Assembly (NCBI GenBank): GCA_002368355.1
Contig: AP018281.1
Span: forward strand, 2,108,001 to 2,172,000
Length of the DNA stretch: 64,000 bases
Source: Chondrocystis sp. NIES-4102
GTDB taxonomy: Bacteria; Cyanobacteriota; Cyanobacteriia; Cyanobacteriales; Xenococcaceae
Direction of reading: 5' to 3'
A program made the position numbers and the translations under genes. The first letter of the stretch is position 1. The number at the start of each line of letters is the position of its first letter. The notes beneath the pieces were generated by a model that saw nothing but the letters and a program-made list of their open reading frames with translations, was not told the DNA's origin and ran no database searches. Positions 19,315 through 29,033 of the stretch are shown here, in pieces.

Positions 19315-20295
19315 ATGAAGCAAAAAGTTATTTGGCATGAACTTTATCATATTCTACAGAATACAAGTTATACCCACGGCTTTAATGAACTTGAGCAAAT
19401 TTTGTTATCTACTCTAATTATTTTAGATATTAGTGCTTTTATTTTAGAAACTTTACCACAGTTAAATCAAATTTACGCCTGGTTATTTGAAAGTATTGCT
19501 ATTTTTTCTACTATTATTTTCACCATCGATTATGGATTACGTTTGTGGCTATGTACTGCTAAACGCAAATATAATCATCCTTTATGGGGTAGACTCCGTT
19601 ATCTTTTAACCCCAATGGCAATTATTGATTTTATCTCTACCTTTCCTTTTTATCTTTTGCTCATATTTCACAGCTTAACTTTTCTTAAAACTTTAAGACT
19701 TTTACGTTTAGCTAGAATTCTCAAGATAGGTAGACACTCGCAATCAATACGATCTTTAGTAAGAGTGGTAATTAGGAAACGAGAAGAACTTTTGATTACT
19801 TTCTCAACCATTTGTTTTTTATTAATTATTGCTTCTAGTTTGATGTTTTTTGCCGAACATGATGCTCAACCCGAAGCTTTTTCTAGTATTCCTGCTGCGA
19901 TGTGGTGGGGGGTAATAACTCTAACAACGGTAGGTTATGGAGATATTTATCCTGTAACTATTATTGGTAAATTACTGGGTGCAAGTTTGGCTTTTTTTGG
20001 AATTGGCGTGTTTGTTTTACCCGCAGGGATTGTAGCTTCAGGGTTTGCTGAAGAGGTTAAAGATAAGATTGAGCCTAAGAATTATATAAATTTTACTCCT
20101 CAGACACCCCCAGATATTGCCAATAATTTGCTTTCTAATAATGATCAGCAGCTTGAGGCAGATGCACAACTATTAAAACAGTGTTTAAAGGTAGCTCAAA
20201 CTGAATTAGGTAATCTCGAATCTAATCAGGAAGCTATCTCATCTTGGGCAATGTTTCTTTATTGTCAAACTAAATGGTTAACCAATAATAAATAA
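19315..20295 (+). CDS. Voltage-gated potassium channel (Kv-type)
   Basis: 326 residues with six membrane helices and a re-entrant pore. The S4-like helix carries spaced Arg/Lys (LKTLRLLRLARILKIGRHSQ) as voltage sensor. The selectivity filter TTVGYGDIYP has V-G-Y-G-D at residues 206-210, and an S6 helix follows (GIGVFVLPAGIVASGFAEE). The last ~75 residues are a charged cytosolic tail that may help tetramer assembly; no CNBD or RCK domain is seen. Divergent from the binding-protein gene and followed by the beta-lactamase gene after 111 bases. Confidence 0.93.
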   Translation: MKQKVIWHELYHILQNTSYTHGFNELEQILLSTLIILDISAFILETLPQLNQIYAWLFESIAIFSTIIFTIDYGLRLWLCTAKRKYNHPLWGRLRYLLTPMAIIDFISTFPFYLLLIFHSLTFLKTLRLLRLARILKIGRHSQSIRSLVRVVIRKREELLITFSTICFLLIIASSLMFFAEHDAQPEAFSSIPAAMWWGVITLTTVGYGDIYPVTIIGKLLGASLAFFGIGVFVLPAGIVASGFAEEVKDKIEPKNYINFTPQTPPDIANNLLSNNDQQLEADAQLLKQCLKVAQTELGNLESNQEAISSWAMFLYCQTKWLTNNK

Positions 20296-20406
20296 TTAAG
20301 ATATTTAAGAGACTCGACCATATACAGCCTAGAGTCTTTATTATCTCTAATTTAACCTTAACTGAGATTAAAACAAATACGGATGAACAGATAAAAACTA
20401 AAACTT

Positions 20407-21249
20407 ATGAAAAAACTACTAACTCTGTTGTTAATCTTGAGTTTAACAGCGATCGCATCCCTTACAACAGCAAAACAACCAGTTTATTCGCAAATAGAGC
20501 CTGTAATAGCGCAAAAAATTGATTTTCAACGTCATTTTGAGGAATTAGGCGTAAAAGGTTCAATTATTATCTATGATCTCAAGGGCGATAAATATTACGA
20601 ACATAACCCTACTCGCAATCATACTGCGGTGCTTCCTGCATCTACCTATAAAATTCCTAATTCTTTAATTGCTTTGGAAACTGGGGTAATAAAAGATGAT
20701 GTGGCAGTTTTAACTTGGGACGGTATCGACAGGGGTTTTAATGGCTCTTCTATGGCGCAATGGAATCAAGATTTAAATCTACGTTTAGCTTTTAAATATT
20801 CCGCCGTCTGGTTTTATCAAGTCTTGGCGCGTAGAATTGGTTATCAAAGGATGCAGGATTATATTACTAAAATTGAGTATGGTAATCAAAATATAGGTGG
20901 CAAAGAAGATATCGATCGCTTTTGGTTATCAGGGGAATTAAAAATAACACCTAAAGAGCAGATTACTTTTCTGCGTCGTCTTTATCAAAATGACCTACCT
21001 TTTTCCCAAAAGACAATGGATTTAGTTAAAGATATTGCGATCGCCGAGCAAACCCCAAATTACATACTTCGAGCTAAAACTGGCTGGGCTACTTCTGTAA
21101 CTCCTAACCTCGGTTGGTATGTGGGTTATTTGGAACAAGATGATAATGTTTACTTTTTTGCTACCAATTTAGATATGGATGCCCAAAGCGATCCTAAAGT
21201 TAGGTTAGAAGTGACTAGACGTTGTTTACAAGATTTAGGATTATTTTAA
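20407..21249 (+). CDS. Class D (OXA-type) beta-lactamase
   Basis: 280 residues with an N-terminal signal peptide (KKLLTLLLILSLTAIASLTT). All class D active-site motifs are present: STYK with Ser79 and Lys82, S-x-V as Ser132-Ala-Val134, YGN at 158-160, and KTG at 224-226 followed by GWYVGY. The enzyme should form an acyl-enzyme on the Ser with a carboxylated Lys as base and act in the periplasm. Clinical OXA enzymes belong here, but chromosomal environmental members may act on other penicillin-like compounds or be weak. Spectrum cannot be read from sequence. No mobile element lies nearby. Confidence 0.94.
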   Translation: MKKLLTLLLILSLTAIASLTTAKQPVYSQIEPVIAQKIDFQRHFEELGVKGSIIIYDLKGDKYYEHNPTRNHTAVLPASTYKIPNSLIALETGVIKDDVAVLTWDGIDRGFNGSSMAQWNQDLNLRLAFKYSAVWFYQVLARRIGYQRMQDYITKIEYGNQNIGGKEDIDRFWLSGELKITPKEQITFLRRLYQNDLPFSQKTMDLVKDIAIAEQTPNYILRAKTGWATSVTPNLGWYVGYLEQDDNVYFFATNLDMDAQSDPKVRLEVTRRCLQDLGLF

Positions 21250-21290
21250 GAGGTATGACTCTTGAATATTGAAAGGCTAATTGTAATAGG

Positions 21291-21462
21291 TAGGAGACAG
21301 GAGTCAGGAGTCAGGAGACAGGAGATAGGAGACAGGAGATAGGAGATAGGAGACAGGAGTAAAGAGTAATCCCACAAGGGGACAATGAGAGTAATCCCAC
21401 AAGGGGACAATGAGAGTAACGAGTAACTAAAAGCCCAAAGCTAATGGCTAAAAGCTAAAAAT
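21291..21462. repeat. Mosaic repeat module with ten heptamers and two 25-bp units
   Basis: Lies between the convergent beta-lactamase and rqcH genes. Ten consecutive heptamers of the form (T/C)AGGAG(A/T) run from 21291 to 21360. Two perfect tandem 25-bp units (GAGTAATCCCACAAGGGG...) follow at 21364-21388 and 21389-21413, then GAGTAACGAGTAAC and an AAAGCTAATGGCTAAAAGC tail. The order is the same as at 2.6 kb. Confidence 0.9.
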
Positions 21463-21512
21463 AGATTACTTTCCAATTTCCTACCTAAAATCAGCAACAT
21501 CTATTTTAAATA

Positions 21513-23240
21513 TTATTCCTGCTTTGCCAGATATTCCTTGGCGAGTTGTGGTCTTCCCCAAATTACCGTTTCTTGTTTATAGATTACCATCCCTGGCTTT
21601 GCTCCCTTGGGTTTATAGACATTTTTAGGTTTGGTGTAAATTACTGGTACTTGATCGCTATCACGAGCTTGACTGTAATAAGCTGTAAGATCTGCCGTAA
21701 ATTGAAGATCTTCCTCACTAGGAACTGCTCCTGGTTCTAAACGCAATAATACATGACTTCCTGGTATTTCTTGGGTATGAAACCACAGATCGTATTCTAC
21801 CGCCGTGCGAAAGGTGAGTAGATCATTTTGACGATTATTACGACCCACCCACAATTGAAACCCTGATGGTACAGTATAGCGATAGGGTTGGGAATCTTTC
21901 TCTACCTGGCGTTGCTCTTCCTGGCGAGCGCTAGTTAGATAGTTTTGTTGAATTAATTCTGTTTTTATTTCTAATAATGCTTCTAAATCTTCAGACTGTA
22001 GTTGATTTAAAGATGTCTGCACTTGAGATAAATAATTGATTTCCTCATCTACCGCAGCTAATAAGGGTACGACTGCACCTTTAGCCCGTTTGAGCTTTTG
22101 ATTGTTTTTATATAAAGCCTGAGCATTTTGTACAGCATTTTTTTCGGGATTTAGCTTGATTTTAACGGGATTTCCTGTTTCAAAGTCGTCTAAGGTAATT
22201 GATTTCATCCCAGGTTGCCATTGATGTAAATGTGCCATCAATAAATCTGCTTGTTGACGGTAACTATCAGCCTCGGCAGATTCTTCTAGACGATCGCGGA
22301 ATGTATCAGCTTTGAGGCGCAGCTTTTTGAGTAGATTATTTAATTTCTGATTTAGTTGCTGGTATAGTTGGCCAAACTGTTGTTGATTAACTGCTTGCTC
22401 ATAATATTGATGTAGTAGGTTTTGTAGCTGTGGCACTGGTGCGGTTTTCTGCCAACCTAAAACTGTATACCCGTCCTGTAGCCAACCAGGATTGAATTGC
22501 TTTTGATCTAGAATTATTAACCACTTTTGCCAAAAACTATATAATTCTTGCCAATCTTGAGGTTGCAGGGTATCAGTAGTTTGCATTAAAGATAAACCCG
22601 CAGCTAAGATAATTTCCTCCGCAACCCTGGGGCTTAAACCTCGATAGGCTTGGAGTAACTGACGTTTAAGATTTCCAGGAATTAAACTTACTCGCTCTTG
22701 CCAACGTGTGAGAGATTCGTCTAATTTTGGGGTAGTACCAGTTAAACTAGGAGGGGCTTGATAAAGTTGACCTGTGAGAATGGGACGGACACTAGATTGA
22801 TTACTAGTAATTTGTCGGGCAGGGGCAATTATTTGTTGTTGATCGTCAGTTAAAATAACGTTACTATATTTCCCCATAATTTCGACATATAGATGCCATA
22901 GGGGAGCATCGCCTGGACGTTGAGCAAATTGTAAATCTATTACTCTTTCCCAAGGAGCGATCGCAGCTATTTTAATTAACGCTAAACCATTAATTTGGTG
23001 TCGTAGCTGATCACTAAAAGTAAATGTATCTTTGACTCTGGGGGGTGGATCGCCTATATTAATCCTAGCAGCTTCAGGATGCCAAGAAATTGTTAACCAA
23101 GGTTTGGCTTTGAGGGTACGTAACCCTAAAGAAATTGTAAAGCGATCGCGTTGATATACCTGCTCAATTTTAGAGGGAATCCAATCTCGGTTTAATTCGG
23201 CACAGGTTGCCATTAGGGTCGTATAATCGACTGGTTGCAT
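21513..23240 (-). CDS. rqcH: NFACT-family ribosome quality control protein (RqcH-like)
   Basis: 575 residues. The N-terminal part is the NFACT-N domain (family once called fibronectin-binding A). A helical coiled-coil middle (~290-400) follows, and the C-terminal ~120 residues are NFACT-R/DUF814 with LWVGRNNRQNDLLTFR and DLWFHTQEIPGSHVLLR. RqcH binds stalled 50S subunits with peptidyl-tRNA and recruits Ala-tRNA to add degradation tails. Length and domain order fit. The ATG at 23240 gives the expected N-terminus QPVDYTTLMATCAELN. Cyanobacterial members are often annotated only as fibronectin/fibrinogen-binding proteins. Confidence 0.93.
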   Translation of the reverse strand: MQPVDYTTLMATCAELNRDWIPSKIEQVYQRDRFTISLGLRTLKAKPWLTISWHPEAARINIGDPPPRVKDTFTFSDQLRHQINGLALIKIAAIAPWERVIDLQFAQRPGDAPLWHLYVEIMGKYSNVILTDDQQQIIAPARQITSNQSSVRPILTGQLYQAPPSLTGTTPKLDESLTRWQERVSLIPGNLKRQLLQAYRGLSPRVAEEIILAAGLSLMQTTDTLQPQDWQELYSFWQKWLIILDQKQFNPGWLQDGYTVLGWQKTAPVPQLQNLLHQYYEQAVNQQQFGQLYQQLNQKLNNLLKKLRLKADTFRDRLEESAEADSYRQQADLLMAHLHQWQPGMKSITLDDFETGNPVKIKLNPEKNAVQNAQALYKNNQKLKRAKGAVVPLLAAVDEEINYLSQVQTSLNQLQSEDLEALLEIKTELIQQNYLTSARQEEQRQVEKDSQPYRYTVPSGFQLWVGRNNRQNDLLTFRTAVEYDLWFHTQEIPGSHVLLRLEPGAVPSEEDLQFTADLTAYYSQARDSDQVPVIYTKPKNVYKPKGAKPGMVIYKQETVIWGRPQLAKEYLAKQE

Positions 23241-23481
23241 AATAATAAATAATATTAAGTTATAAATTTAAACTAATTTTTAAAAAAAGATGAAACTATT
23301 GTGACCTCGAATACAGGCGTGTTTCTGGTTGTAATGAAAGCTAAAATTTACTTGAATAACATCGTCTACATCTCTTTTAGCTTGTAAATCAGCATTTTTA
23401 ACTATAGTATTAAAACTAGATTTTTATTTTCTAACTTGCTTGGCGATAATTTACCGTAAAATTGTCGATTCACTAATAATT

Positions 23482-23733
23482 ATGGATATTCAATTAATTA
23501 ATATTGGTTTTGGTAATATCGTTTCAGCTAATCGAATTATTGCGATAGTTAGCCCAGAATCTGCACCTATTAAGAGGATTATTACCGAAGCTAGAGAAAA
23601 AGGCTTATTAATAGATGCAACTTATGGTCGTCGTACTCGTGCTGTAATTATTACAGACTCTTCCCATGTGGTATTGTCAGCAATACAACCCGAAACTGTA
23701 GCTCATCGCTTTGTAGTTAATAAAGAAGCCTAG
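23482..23733 (+). CDS. remA: RemA/DUF370-family regulatory protein
   Basis: 83 residues from the ATG at 23482 (an upstream in-frame start at 23440 adds residues not expected in the family). It matches the RemA fold: [20 protein letters not shown] at the start, then [20 protein letters not shown]. In Bacillus RemA is a DNA-binding activator of matrix genes that forms rings. The role in cyanobacteria is not settled. It lies 19 bases before gmk, and the same remA-gmk order occurs in Firmicutes. Confidence 0.93.
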   Translation: MDIQLINIGFGNIVSANRIIAIVSPESAPIKRIITEAREKGLLIDATYGRRTRAVIITDSSHVVLSAIQPETVAHRFVVNKEA

Positions 23734-23752
23734 CCTAATTAGATTATCATTA

Positions 23753-24319
23753 ATGTCACTAGAACACTCAGGAAAACTCATCGTCATTACAGGGCCTAGT
23801 GGTGTAGGTAAGGGGACAATTGTGAGTTCACTACTGCAACGTCATCCCCAACTACAAGTATCGATTTCAGCGACAACTAGAACCCCTCGCACAGGCGAAG
23901 TTGAAGGAGTACACTACTACTTTCTCAGTCGGGAAGACTTTGAAACAGCAATTTCTCAAGAAGAACTTTTAGAATGGGCAGAATATGCAGGTAATTATTA
24001 TGGTACACCTAAATCTCAAGTTGTTGCACAGTTAGAGTCTGGCAATCATATTATTTTGGAAATAGAATTGGCAGGTGCTAGGGCGATCGCTAATATATTT
24101 CCCTCTGCCCTACGTATTTTTATTTTACCCCCTTCAATTGAGGAACTGGAGGAAAGGATTAGAACCAGAGGTAAAAATTCTGAAGATTCCATCGCTAAAC
24201 GCTTAGAAATAGCTTCTTTAGAAATTGCAGCCAAGGATGAGTTTGATGTTCAAATTGTCAATGATGATCTAGAAAAAGCGATCGCTCAACTAGAAGAGGT
24301 GATCTTTAATCAGTCTTAA
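23753..24319 (+). CDS. gmk: Guanylate kinase
   Basis: 188 residues. It phosphorylates GMP to GDP with ATP in the cytoplasm. The P-loop is GPSGVGKGT near the N-terminus, followed by the GMP-binding segment SATTRTPRTGEVEGVHYYF and the lid region RIRTRGKNSEDSI. Length matches bacterial Gmk. It follows remA at 19 bases and is probably co-transcribed with it. Confidence 0.97.
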   Translation: MSLEHSGKLIVITGPSGVGKGTIVSSLLQRHPQLQVSISATTRTPRTGEVEGVHYYFLSREDFETAISQEELLEWAEYAGNYYGTPKSQVVAQLESGNHIILEIELAGARAIANIFPSALRIFILPPSIEELEERIRTRGKNSEDSIAKRLEIASLEIAAKDEFDVQIVNDDLEKAIAQLEEVIFNQS

Positions 24320-24346
24320 AGTGAATCTTCTTCTGTTTCCTAATCT

Positions 24347-25654
24347 TTAATTCCAATTAAATTTAATATTTAGATATGATTCTAGTTTCTCATTAGGCTC
24401 TCTAAAACAATTAGATAGTTTTTGATGTAGTTGTGGGTCAATTTTTTGATAATTTCCTGCTGTATATTTTGAATACTGTTTTAAACTATAACTTGGTAGA
24501 CCTAAAAACTCAAAAACTTGATTTGTAGTTAATTCGGGATTTTTAAAAAGATCATCGCTATGTAAAATTAAAAGTTGATTTTTAGGAAAAAATTCTAGCC
24601 AATTCTTTAAAAAATAATAGTAGAGTCCCCAAACTACATATCTAGGCTCTAAATGTTGAACAAATTTATATTTAGTTGCCATTATTTCCAAGGGATTTTC
24701 AAAATCTTTTAAAATTTTTATTTCTTCATCTATGGCATTTTCTAAACAACGTAATTCTCCTTGATCTTTAACTGCATGATGATAAGCAGAAATTGCTCTA
24801 TCTATAGGATTTCTTAAAATTACAATTAACTTGATCTGAGGAAAAACCTGATATAATCTCTCTGCAACTTGATAACGGTATAAATAGCTTGGAGTTGCTT
24901 CTCCTGTTAAAAAACTGTCATGTTCCATCATTTGCGGAAAATGAGATAAATACCATTCAAGACCATAACGATATCTTCGATTAGTATCAAAATAACCAAT
25001 TTCTTTGATTATGGCAGGTAGAACACGTGGATGTTTAGATATATATTCATAAAGAGAAGTTGTACCGCATTTTCCTGACCCAATAATTAAAAAATTAGGA
25101 ATTCTTTGTTTAATAATTAAAGAATCAGTTAAATTATATTTCTTGTTTAAAGCTAAAGCTTTATTATTACTGGCAATTTGCAGATAACTATTGGCTAAAT
25201 CTAAGTTCTGTTGAGATGCTAATAAAAAACTTAAAGTCATATAAGGAAGTTTAGATTTCGGTTGTGTAGTAATCACACTTTTTAACCCATCAATTAATAT
25301 ATCCTCCTCAGTTTTACTCCAGTTATGACGTTTAATTTTACTATGGGCTTCGTGTCTTTCTGGATTTAATAATATAGCTTGTAAATAAACTTCGGCAGCT
25401 TTTTTTAGATTATTATTTGTGGCTAAAAGATAGGCTAAATCAATGTAAACTTCATATAAATTTGAATCAATGGCTAATGCCTGGTAATAAGAATTTGTTG
25501 CTTGTTCTATATTTCCTTGCTGCCAAAAAGCTTTACCTAAAGCCTGATAAATATGAGTGGGAGGGGAAGTTTTATAAAGACGAGAATATTCTGCTATAGC
25601 TATATCTAAACTATTTTGTTGAGCTAAATATTCTAGATCAATTACATGATTCAT
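24347..25654 (-). CDS. TPR-sulfotransferase fusion
   Basis: 435 residues. The first ~170 residues are tetratricopeptide-like helices (AFWQQGNIEQATNSYYQALAI). From about residue 186 there is a PAPS-dependent sulfotransferase: the 5'-phosphosulfate loop IIGSGKCGTTSLYEYI and the 3'-phosphate loop VILRNPIDRAISAYHHAVKD are intact. Proteins of this type transfer sulfate to glycans, lipids or proteins, and the TPR part may bind the acceptor. No polysaccharide genes are adjacent, so the acceptor is unknown. It converges with gmk. Confidence 0.9.
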   Translation of the reverse strand: MNHVIDLEYLAQQNSLDIAIAEYSRLYKTSPPTHIYQALGKAFWQQGNIEQATNSYYQALAIDSNLYEVYIDLAYLLATNNNLKKAAEVYLQAILLNPERHEAHSKIKRHNWSKTEEDILIDGLKSVITTQPKSKLPYMTLSFLLASQQNLDLANSYLQIASNNKALALNKKYNLTDSLIIKQRIPNFLIIGSGKCGTTSLYEYISKHPRVLPAIIKEIGYFDTNRRYRYGLEWYLSHFPQMMEHDSFLTGEATPSYLYRYQVAERLYQVFPQIKLIVILRNPIDRAISAYHHAVKDQGELRCLENAIDEEIKILKDFENPLEIMATKYKFVQHLEPRYVVWGLYYYFLKNWLEFFPKNQLLILHSDDLFKNPELTTNQVFEFLGLPSYSLKQYSKYTAGNYQKIDPQLHQKLSNCFREPNEKLESYLNIKFNWN

Positions 25655-25840
25655 CGCCAGATGTTACCTACCAACCAAGAAAACACTTAATTGTATTCCT
25701 AATATATTTGGCTGTCATCAAAATCAAGTCATAGTTAAAATAGCCTTTGTAATATACTTGAGCGATTGATTAGTTTCTGGCATCAAATTAGTTACAATTT
25801 AAACAATACCGCAAGAAGAACATTAACAAGGCATAATTGC

Positions 25841-26449
25841 ATGATTCCAACCGTTATTGAAAGTTCAGGTCGTGGCGATCGCGCCTTTGATATTTATTCT
25901 CGTTTATTAAGAGAGAGAATTGTCTTTTTGGGACAGCAAGTGACTGACGAAATTGCTAACTTAGTCGTGGCTCAATTGCTTTTCCTAGAGGCTGAAGACC
26001 CTGATAAGGATATTTATCTCTATATTAATTCCCCTGGTGGATCTGTATCCGCAGGGATGGGGATGTTTGATACTATGAATCAAATTCGCCCTGATGTTTG
26101 TACTATCTGCATTGGTCTAGCTGCTTCTATGGGGGCTTTTCTCCTTAGTGCTGGGGCTAAAGGTAAACGTATGAGTCTCCCTAATTCTAGAATTATGATC
26201 CACCAGCCTTTAGGTGGCGCACAAGGACAAGCAACGGATATTGAAATTCAAGCTAAAGAAATTTTATATCTCAAACAAAAGCTTAATCAACATCTTGCTG
26301 ACCATACGGGACAACCTTTATCTAAAATTGAAGAGGACACCGAAAGAGACTTTTTTATGTCTGCTGAAGAATCAAAAGCCTACGGTTTGATCGATCAGGT
26401 AATTGCTCGTCGTCCTTCGGCTACTAACCCACCTCAAGTGATCAATTAA
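25841..26449 (+). CDS. clpP: ATP-dependent Clp protease proteolytic subunit
   Basis: 202 residues from the ATG at 25841. An in-frame start at 25766 would add 25 residues unlike any ClpP N-terminus. The catalytic triad context is present: Ser96 in [10 protein letters not shown] and His121 in [10 protein letters not shown], with the Asp expected further on. The conserved [18 protein letters not shown] segment is intact. ClpP forms heptameric rings loaded by ClpC/ClpX. Cyanobacteria carry several clpP paralogs plus clpR, and which copy this is cannot be told here. Confidence 0.96.
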   Translation: MIPTVIESSGRGDRAFDIYSRLLRERIVFLGQQVTDEIANLVVAQLLFLEAEDPDKDIYLYINSPGGSVSAGMGMFDTMNQIRPDVCTICIGLAASMGAFLLSAGAKGKRMSLPNSRIMIHQPLGGAQGQATDIEIQAKEILYLKQKLNQHLADHTGQPLSKIEEDTERDFFMSAEESKAYGLIDQVIARRPSATNPPQVIN

Positions 26450-27035
26450 TTTTAGATATTATTCGGAATGACTATATTGGGCAATAGGTAGGTTTTTTTT
26501 AAATAAATCCTTTGCCCATTTTCTTCAATCGCAGATAACTTTCTCGGTTCAAACTCCATACTACTGATATAAGCACATTGATAGGTAGTAAGAATTAAAC
26601 TCTCCCCCGATCTTTAATTATTCGACTCCACTTAGGCATACTTGCAGAAATTGAATCAGCGCAACATTTTTGTAAGATAGTAAATATTTGTTTAATTAAC
26701 TATTGAGCTATTGCTTGATCTTGATACACTTTTTTAATTAAAGGGTTAATTTTAGCTGAAAAAAATTTGAAATTAAATTTAGCAGTTATTTGGTGAAGAT
26801 AGGATGAAATAAAGTAGTTAAACTTTTACAGTGATTTAATTGGCAAGCCAGACAAACATTTATACATAGATAATCAAAATTTGCCGATTTCTTAAAAATA
26901 GACTTAAGCGCAAAGGATATTTTTTCATAGTGTTCTGGTTTATTTTTATACCTTGCACTTGATTTAACCCAATTAATTTAATTAAGTAGCTAGGAAAAAT
27001 TAACGACATACCTTTATTAAACGGTTATTTGAGAT
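26450..27035. other. Spacer without a recognisable gene
   Basis: About 585 AT-rich bases between clpP and the FAD monooxygenase gene. I found only short open frames on both strands, no tRNA, and no obvious terminator hairpin with a T-run after clpP. The promoter of the downstream gene should be here but was not identified. Confidence 0.5.
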
Positions 27036-28331
27036 ATGGTAAAGAATATTACAATTATTGGTGCAGGACCTAGTGGTTTGCTTTTAGCTCTTTATTTATT
27101 AAAGCGCGATGTGCAATATCAAGTAAGTATTTATGAACGTCAGTGTCATCCTGCAACTAGTTTAATTAATAAATCTAGAACCTTTCCCCTAGTGATTAAT
27201 GAACGTGGGATGAGAGCGATCGCAGAAATTCCAGGGTTGAAGGATGCTGTAGAAAAAATTAGCCTAGAGATTTGGGGTTCTATTTTTCATTCTAGTAGTG
27301 GTAAAGAACGAAAAACTACCAGAACTATACCTTTAATATCCCTTGATCGCACAGCTTTAACTAAAGTCTTTTTGGATACCTTGGAACAAAACTACAATAG
27401 CGATCGCTGTAAGATTTACTTTGATCATGCTTGTACTGGGGTAGATTTAATTAACAAACAAGCTACTTTCACTAATTCTGATTTAAACTCACCAATTACA
27501 GTAGATTATGACTTAATTATTGGGGCGGATGGAGCGCGATCTCAACTTAGAAAATCTTTTCAGGATCTTTCGTTATTTCAACTAGAGCAAAAGTACATAA
27601 ATAACTCTTATAAATCAATTAATTTATCTTCTATATCTTCTCAAGACTTTAAAATCTTAGAACCAGATAAGATTCATACTTGGCGCATAAAAGACGGCAC
27701 TGTAGTTATCTTAGTACCCCAGTATGATGGTAGTGTATCAGGGGTAATTCATTTTCCAAGAAACAATAATCAAATAATGAATCTTCAAAACGAAGGGGAG
27801 GTGAAACATTTTTTTGAACAAAACTTTCCTCAAGTAGCTCAATTTATGTCCACATCAGAGATGTCTACTTTTTTCAATAGACCTAATGGTAATTCTTTAA
27901 CTGTTCGTTGCAACCCCTATCATTATGATAAGTTCGCGCTTCTAATTGGTGATGCAGCCCATGCGATGTCCCCCTCCCTCGGACAAGGTTGTAATTGTGC
28001 TTTGGAAGATGTCAGAATTTTAAATGAGCTTAGTAATGAATATGCCGATCAATGGGGGGAAATATTACCAGAGTTTACTAAACGTCGTGTATCAGATACC
28101 CAGGCGATCGTTAAACTGAGTAATTATACTTTGCCTTCTGTCTCCTCTTTAGCTATTGAATTTATGATTAAACAGCGTCTAGCTAAGATTCTCTACAAAC
28201 TTTTCCCTCAACACTTTTTACCCCCACTATTCGACGCTTTAAACGACTCATCAATTGCTTATAAAGATATTTTGCAACAGTATCAAGGTTGGGTTTCTAA
28301 AGTTAAAAAGTCTCAAGCAACTTTTAATTAA
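27036..28331 (+). CDS. FAD-dependent monooxygenase, kynurenine-3-monooxygenase-like
   Basis: 431 residues, class A flavoprotein monooxygenase. The dinucleotide-binding motif GAGPSGLLLALYLL is at the N-terminus, the DG motif YDLIIGADGARSQLR in the middle, and the second FAD motif LLIGDAAHAMSPSLGQGCN around residue 305. The segment TFPLVINERGMRAI resembles the KMO substrate-side region, so hydroxylation of an aromatic substrate with NAD(P)H and O2 is likely. Kynurenine itself is not proven, since no other kynurenine-pathway gene is nearby. Single gene. Confidence 0.88.
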   Translation: MVKNITIIGAGPSGLLLALYLLKRDVQYQVSIYERQCHPATSLINKSRTFPLVINERGMRAIAEIPGLKDAVEKISLEIWGSIFHSSSGKERKTTRTIPLISLDRTALTKVFLDTLEQNYNSDRCKIYFDHACTGVDLINKQATFTNSDLNSPITVDYDLIIGADGARSQLRKSFQDLSLFQLEQKYINNSYKSINLSSISSQDFKILEPDKIHTWRIKDGTVVILVPQYDGSVSGVIHFPRNNNQIMNLQNEGEVKHFFEQNFPQVAQFMSTSEMSTFFNRPNGNSLTVRCNPYHYDKFALLIGDAAHAMSPSLGQGCNCALEDVRILNELSNEYADQWGEILPEFTKRRVSDTQAIVKLSNYTLPSVSSLAIEFMIKQRLAKILYKLFPQHFLPPLFDALNDSSIAYKDILQQYQGWVSKVKKSQATFN

Positions 28332-28332
28332 C

Positions 28333-28992
28333 TTATAATTGCTGTTGTCGCTTCTTTACTAAGTTATCCAGTTCAAATAAACTAGAATCCTCAATTCCTG
28401 CTGCTAACAAACCCTGCACCGTATGGTGTAAATATTCCGCAGATGAACCTAATACCCCTGTGGCGGTGGCTAAACAATTAACTATTTCTACTGTGGATAA
28501 CTTTACATAGGTTGAATGTTGATGATTTACCGTAAAAGCTAAGACATTAATATTCTCTCTACCGTCGGTTGCCGTAATCCATCTGGGAGTATAAGATCCT
28601 ACAACCATCTCCCTACGCCATAAAAGCAATAATTCAGCCTCCAAGTTAGCATCAACTGCTAAACGATAAGCTACCCCCTCACAGCGATCGCCAGGCTCTA
28701 AAGCTAAAACTAAACCAGGATTTTCAATTGTTCCCCTACCTACTGGTGCAAGTAAGCAAAATTGACGATGCCAACCTTTAATTGTAACTACTCTTTGTTC
28801 TAAATATTCAAATAAAGGATTCCAAATAAGCGATCCATAACCAAATATCCATAATTGCCCAGTAGAATTTTGTGCTAATGTTTCTCGAATTGAGGCGAGT
28901 AATTCTTGATCGCTCCAAATCTTAATATTCAATTCAGGATGAGCTAATAATTGTTGCAGTAATCTTGATTCTAGAGCCTGACGATTTAGCAT
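28333..28992 (-). CDS. ChaC-like gamma-glutamylcyclotransferase
   Basis: 219 residues. The substrate-binding loop of the fold, FGYGSLIWNP, is intact, followed by GWHRQFCLLAPVGRG and GVAYRLAVDA. ChaC enzymes cleave glutathione to 5-oxoproline and Cys-Gly. Cyanobacteria are rich in glutathione, so a turnover role is plausible. It converges with the monooxygenase gene with only a one-base gap and is downstream of the thioredoxin-fold gene on the same strand (41 bases). Confidence 0.9.
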   Translation of the reverse strand: MLNRQALESRLLQQLLAHPELNIKIWSDQELLASIRETLAQNSTGQLWIFGYGSLIWNPLFEYLEQRVVTIKGWHRQFCLLAPVGRGTIENPGLVLALEPGDRCEGVAYRLAVDANLEAELLLLWRREMVVGSYTPRWITATDGRENINVLAFTVNHQHSTYVKLSTVEIVNCLATATGVLGSSAEYLHHTVQGLLAAGIEDSSLFELDNLVKKRQQQL

Positions 28993-29033
28993 TATGGTAT
29001 TGCGATCGCTGTAATTATTTAGTGCTACTATTA

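Noticed and set aside
26450-27035. Possible gene fragments after clpP
   Set aside because: Only short frames with no recognisable protein on either strand.
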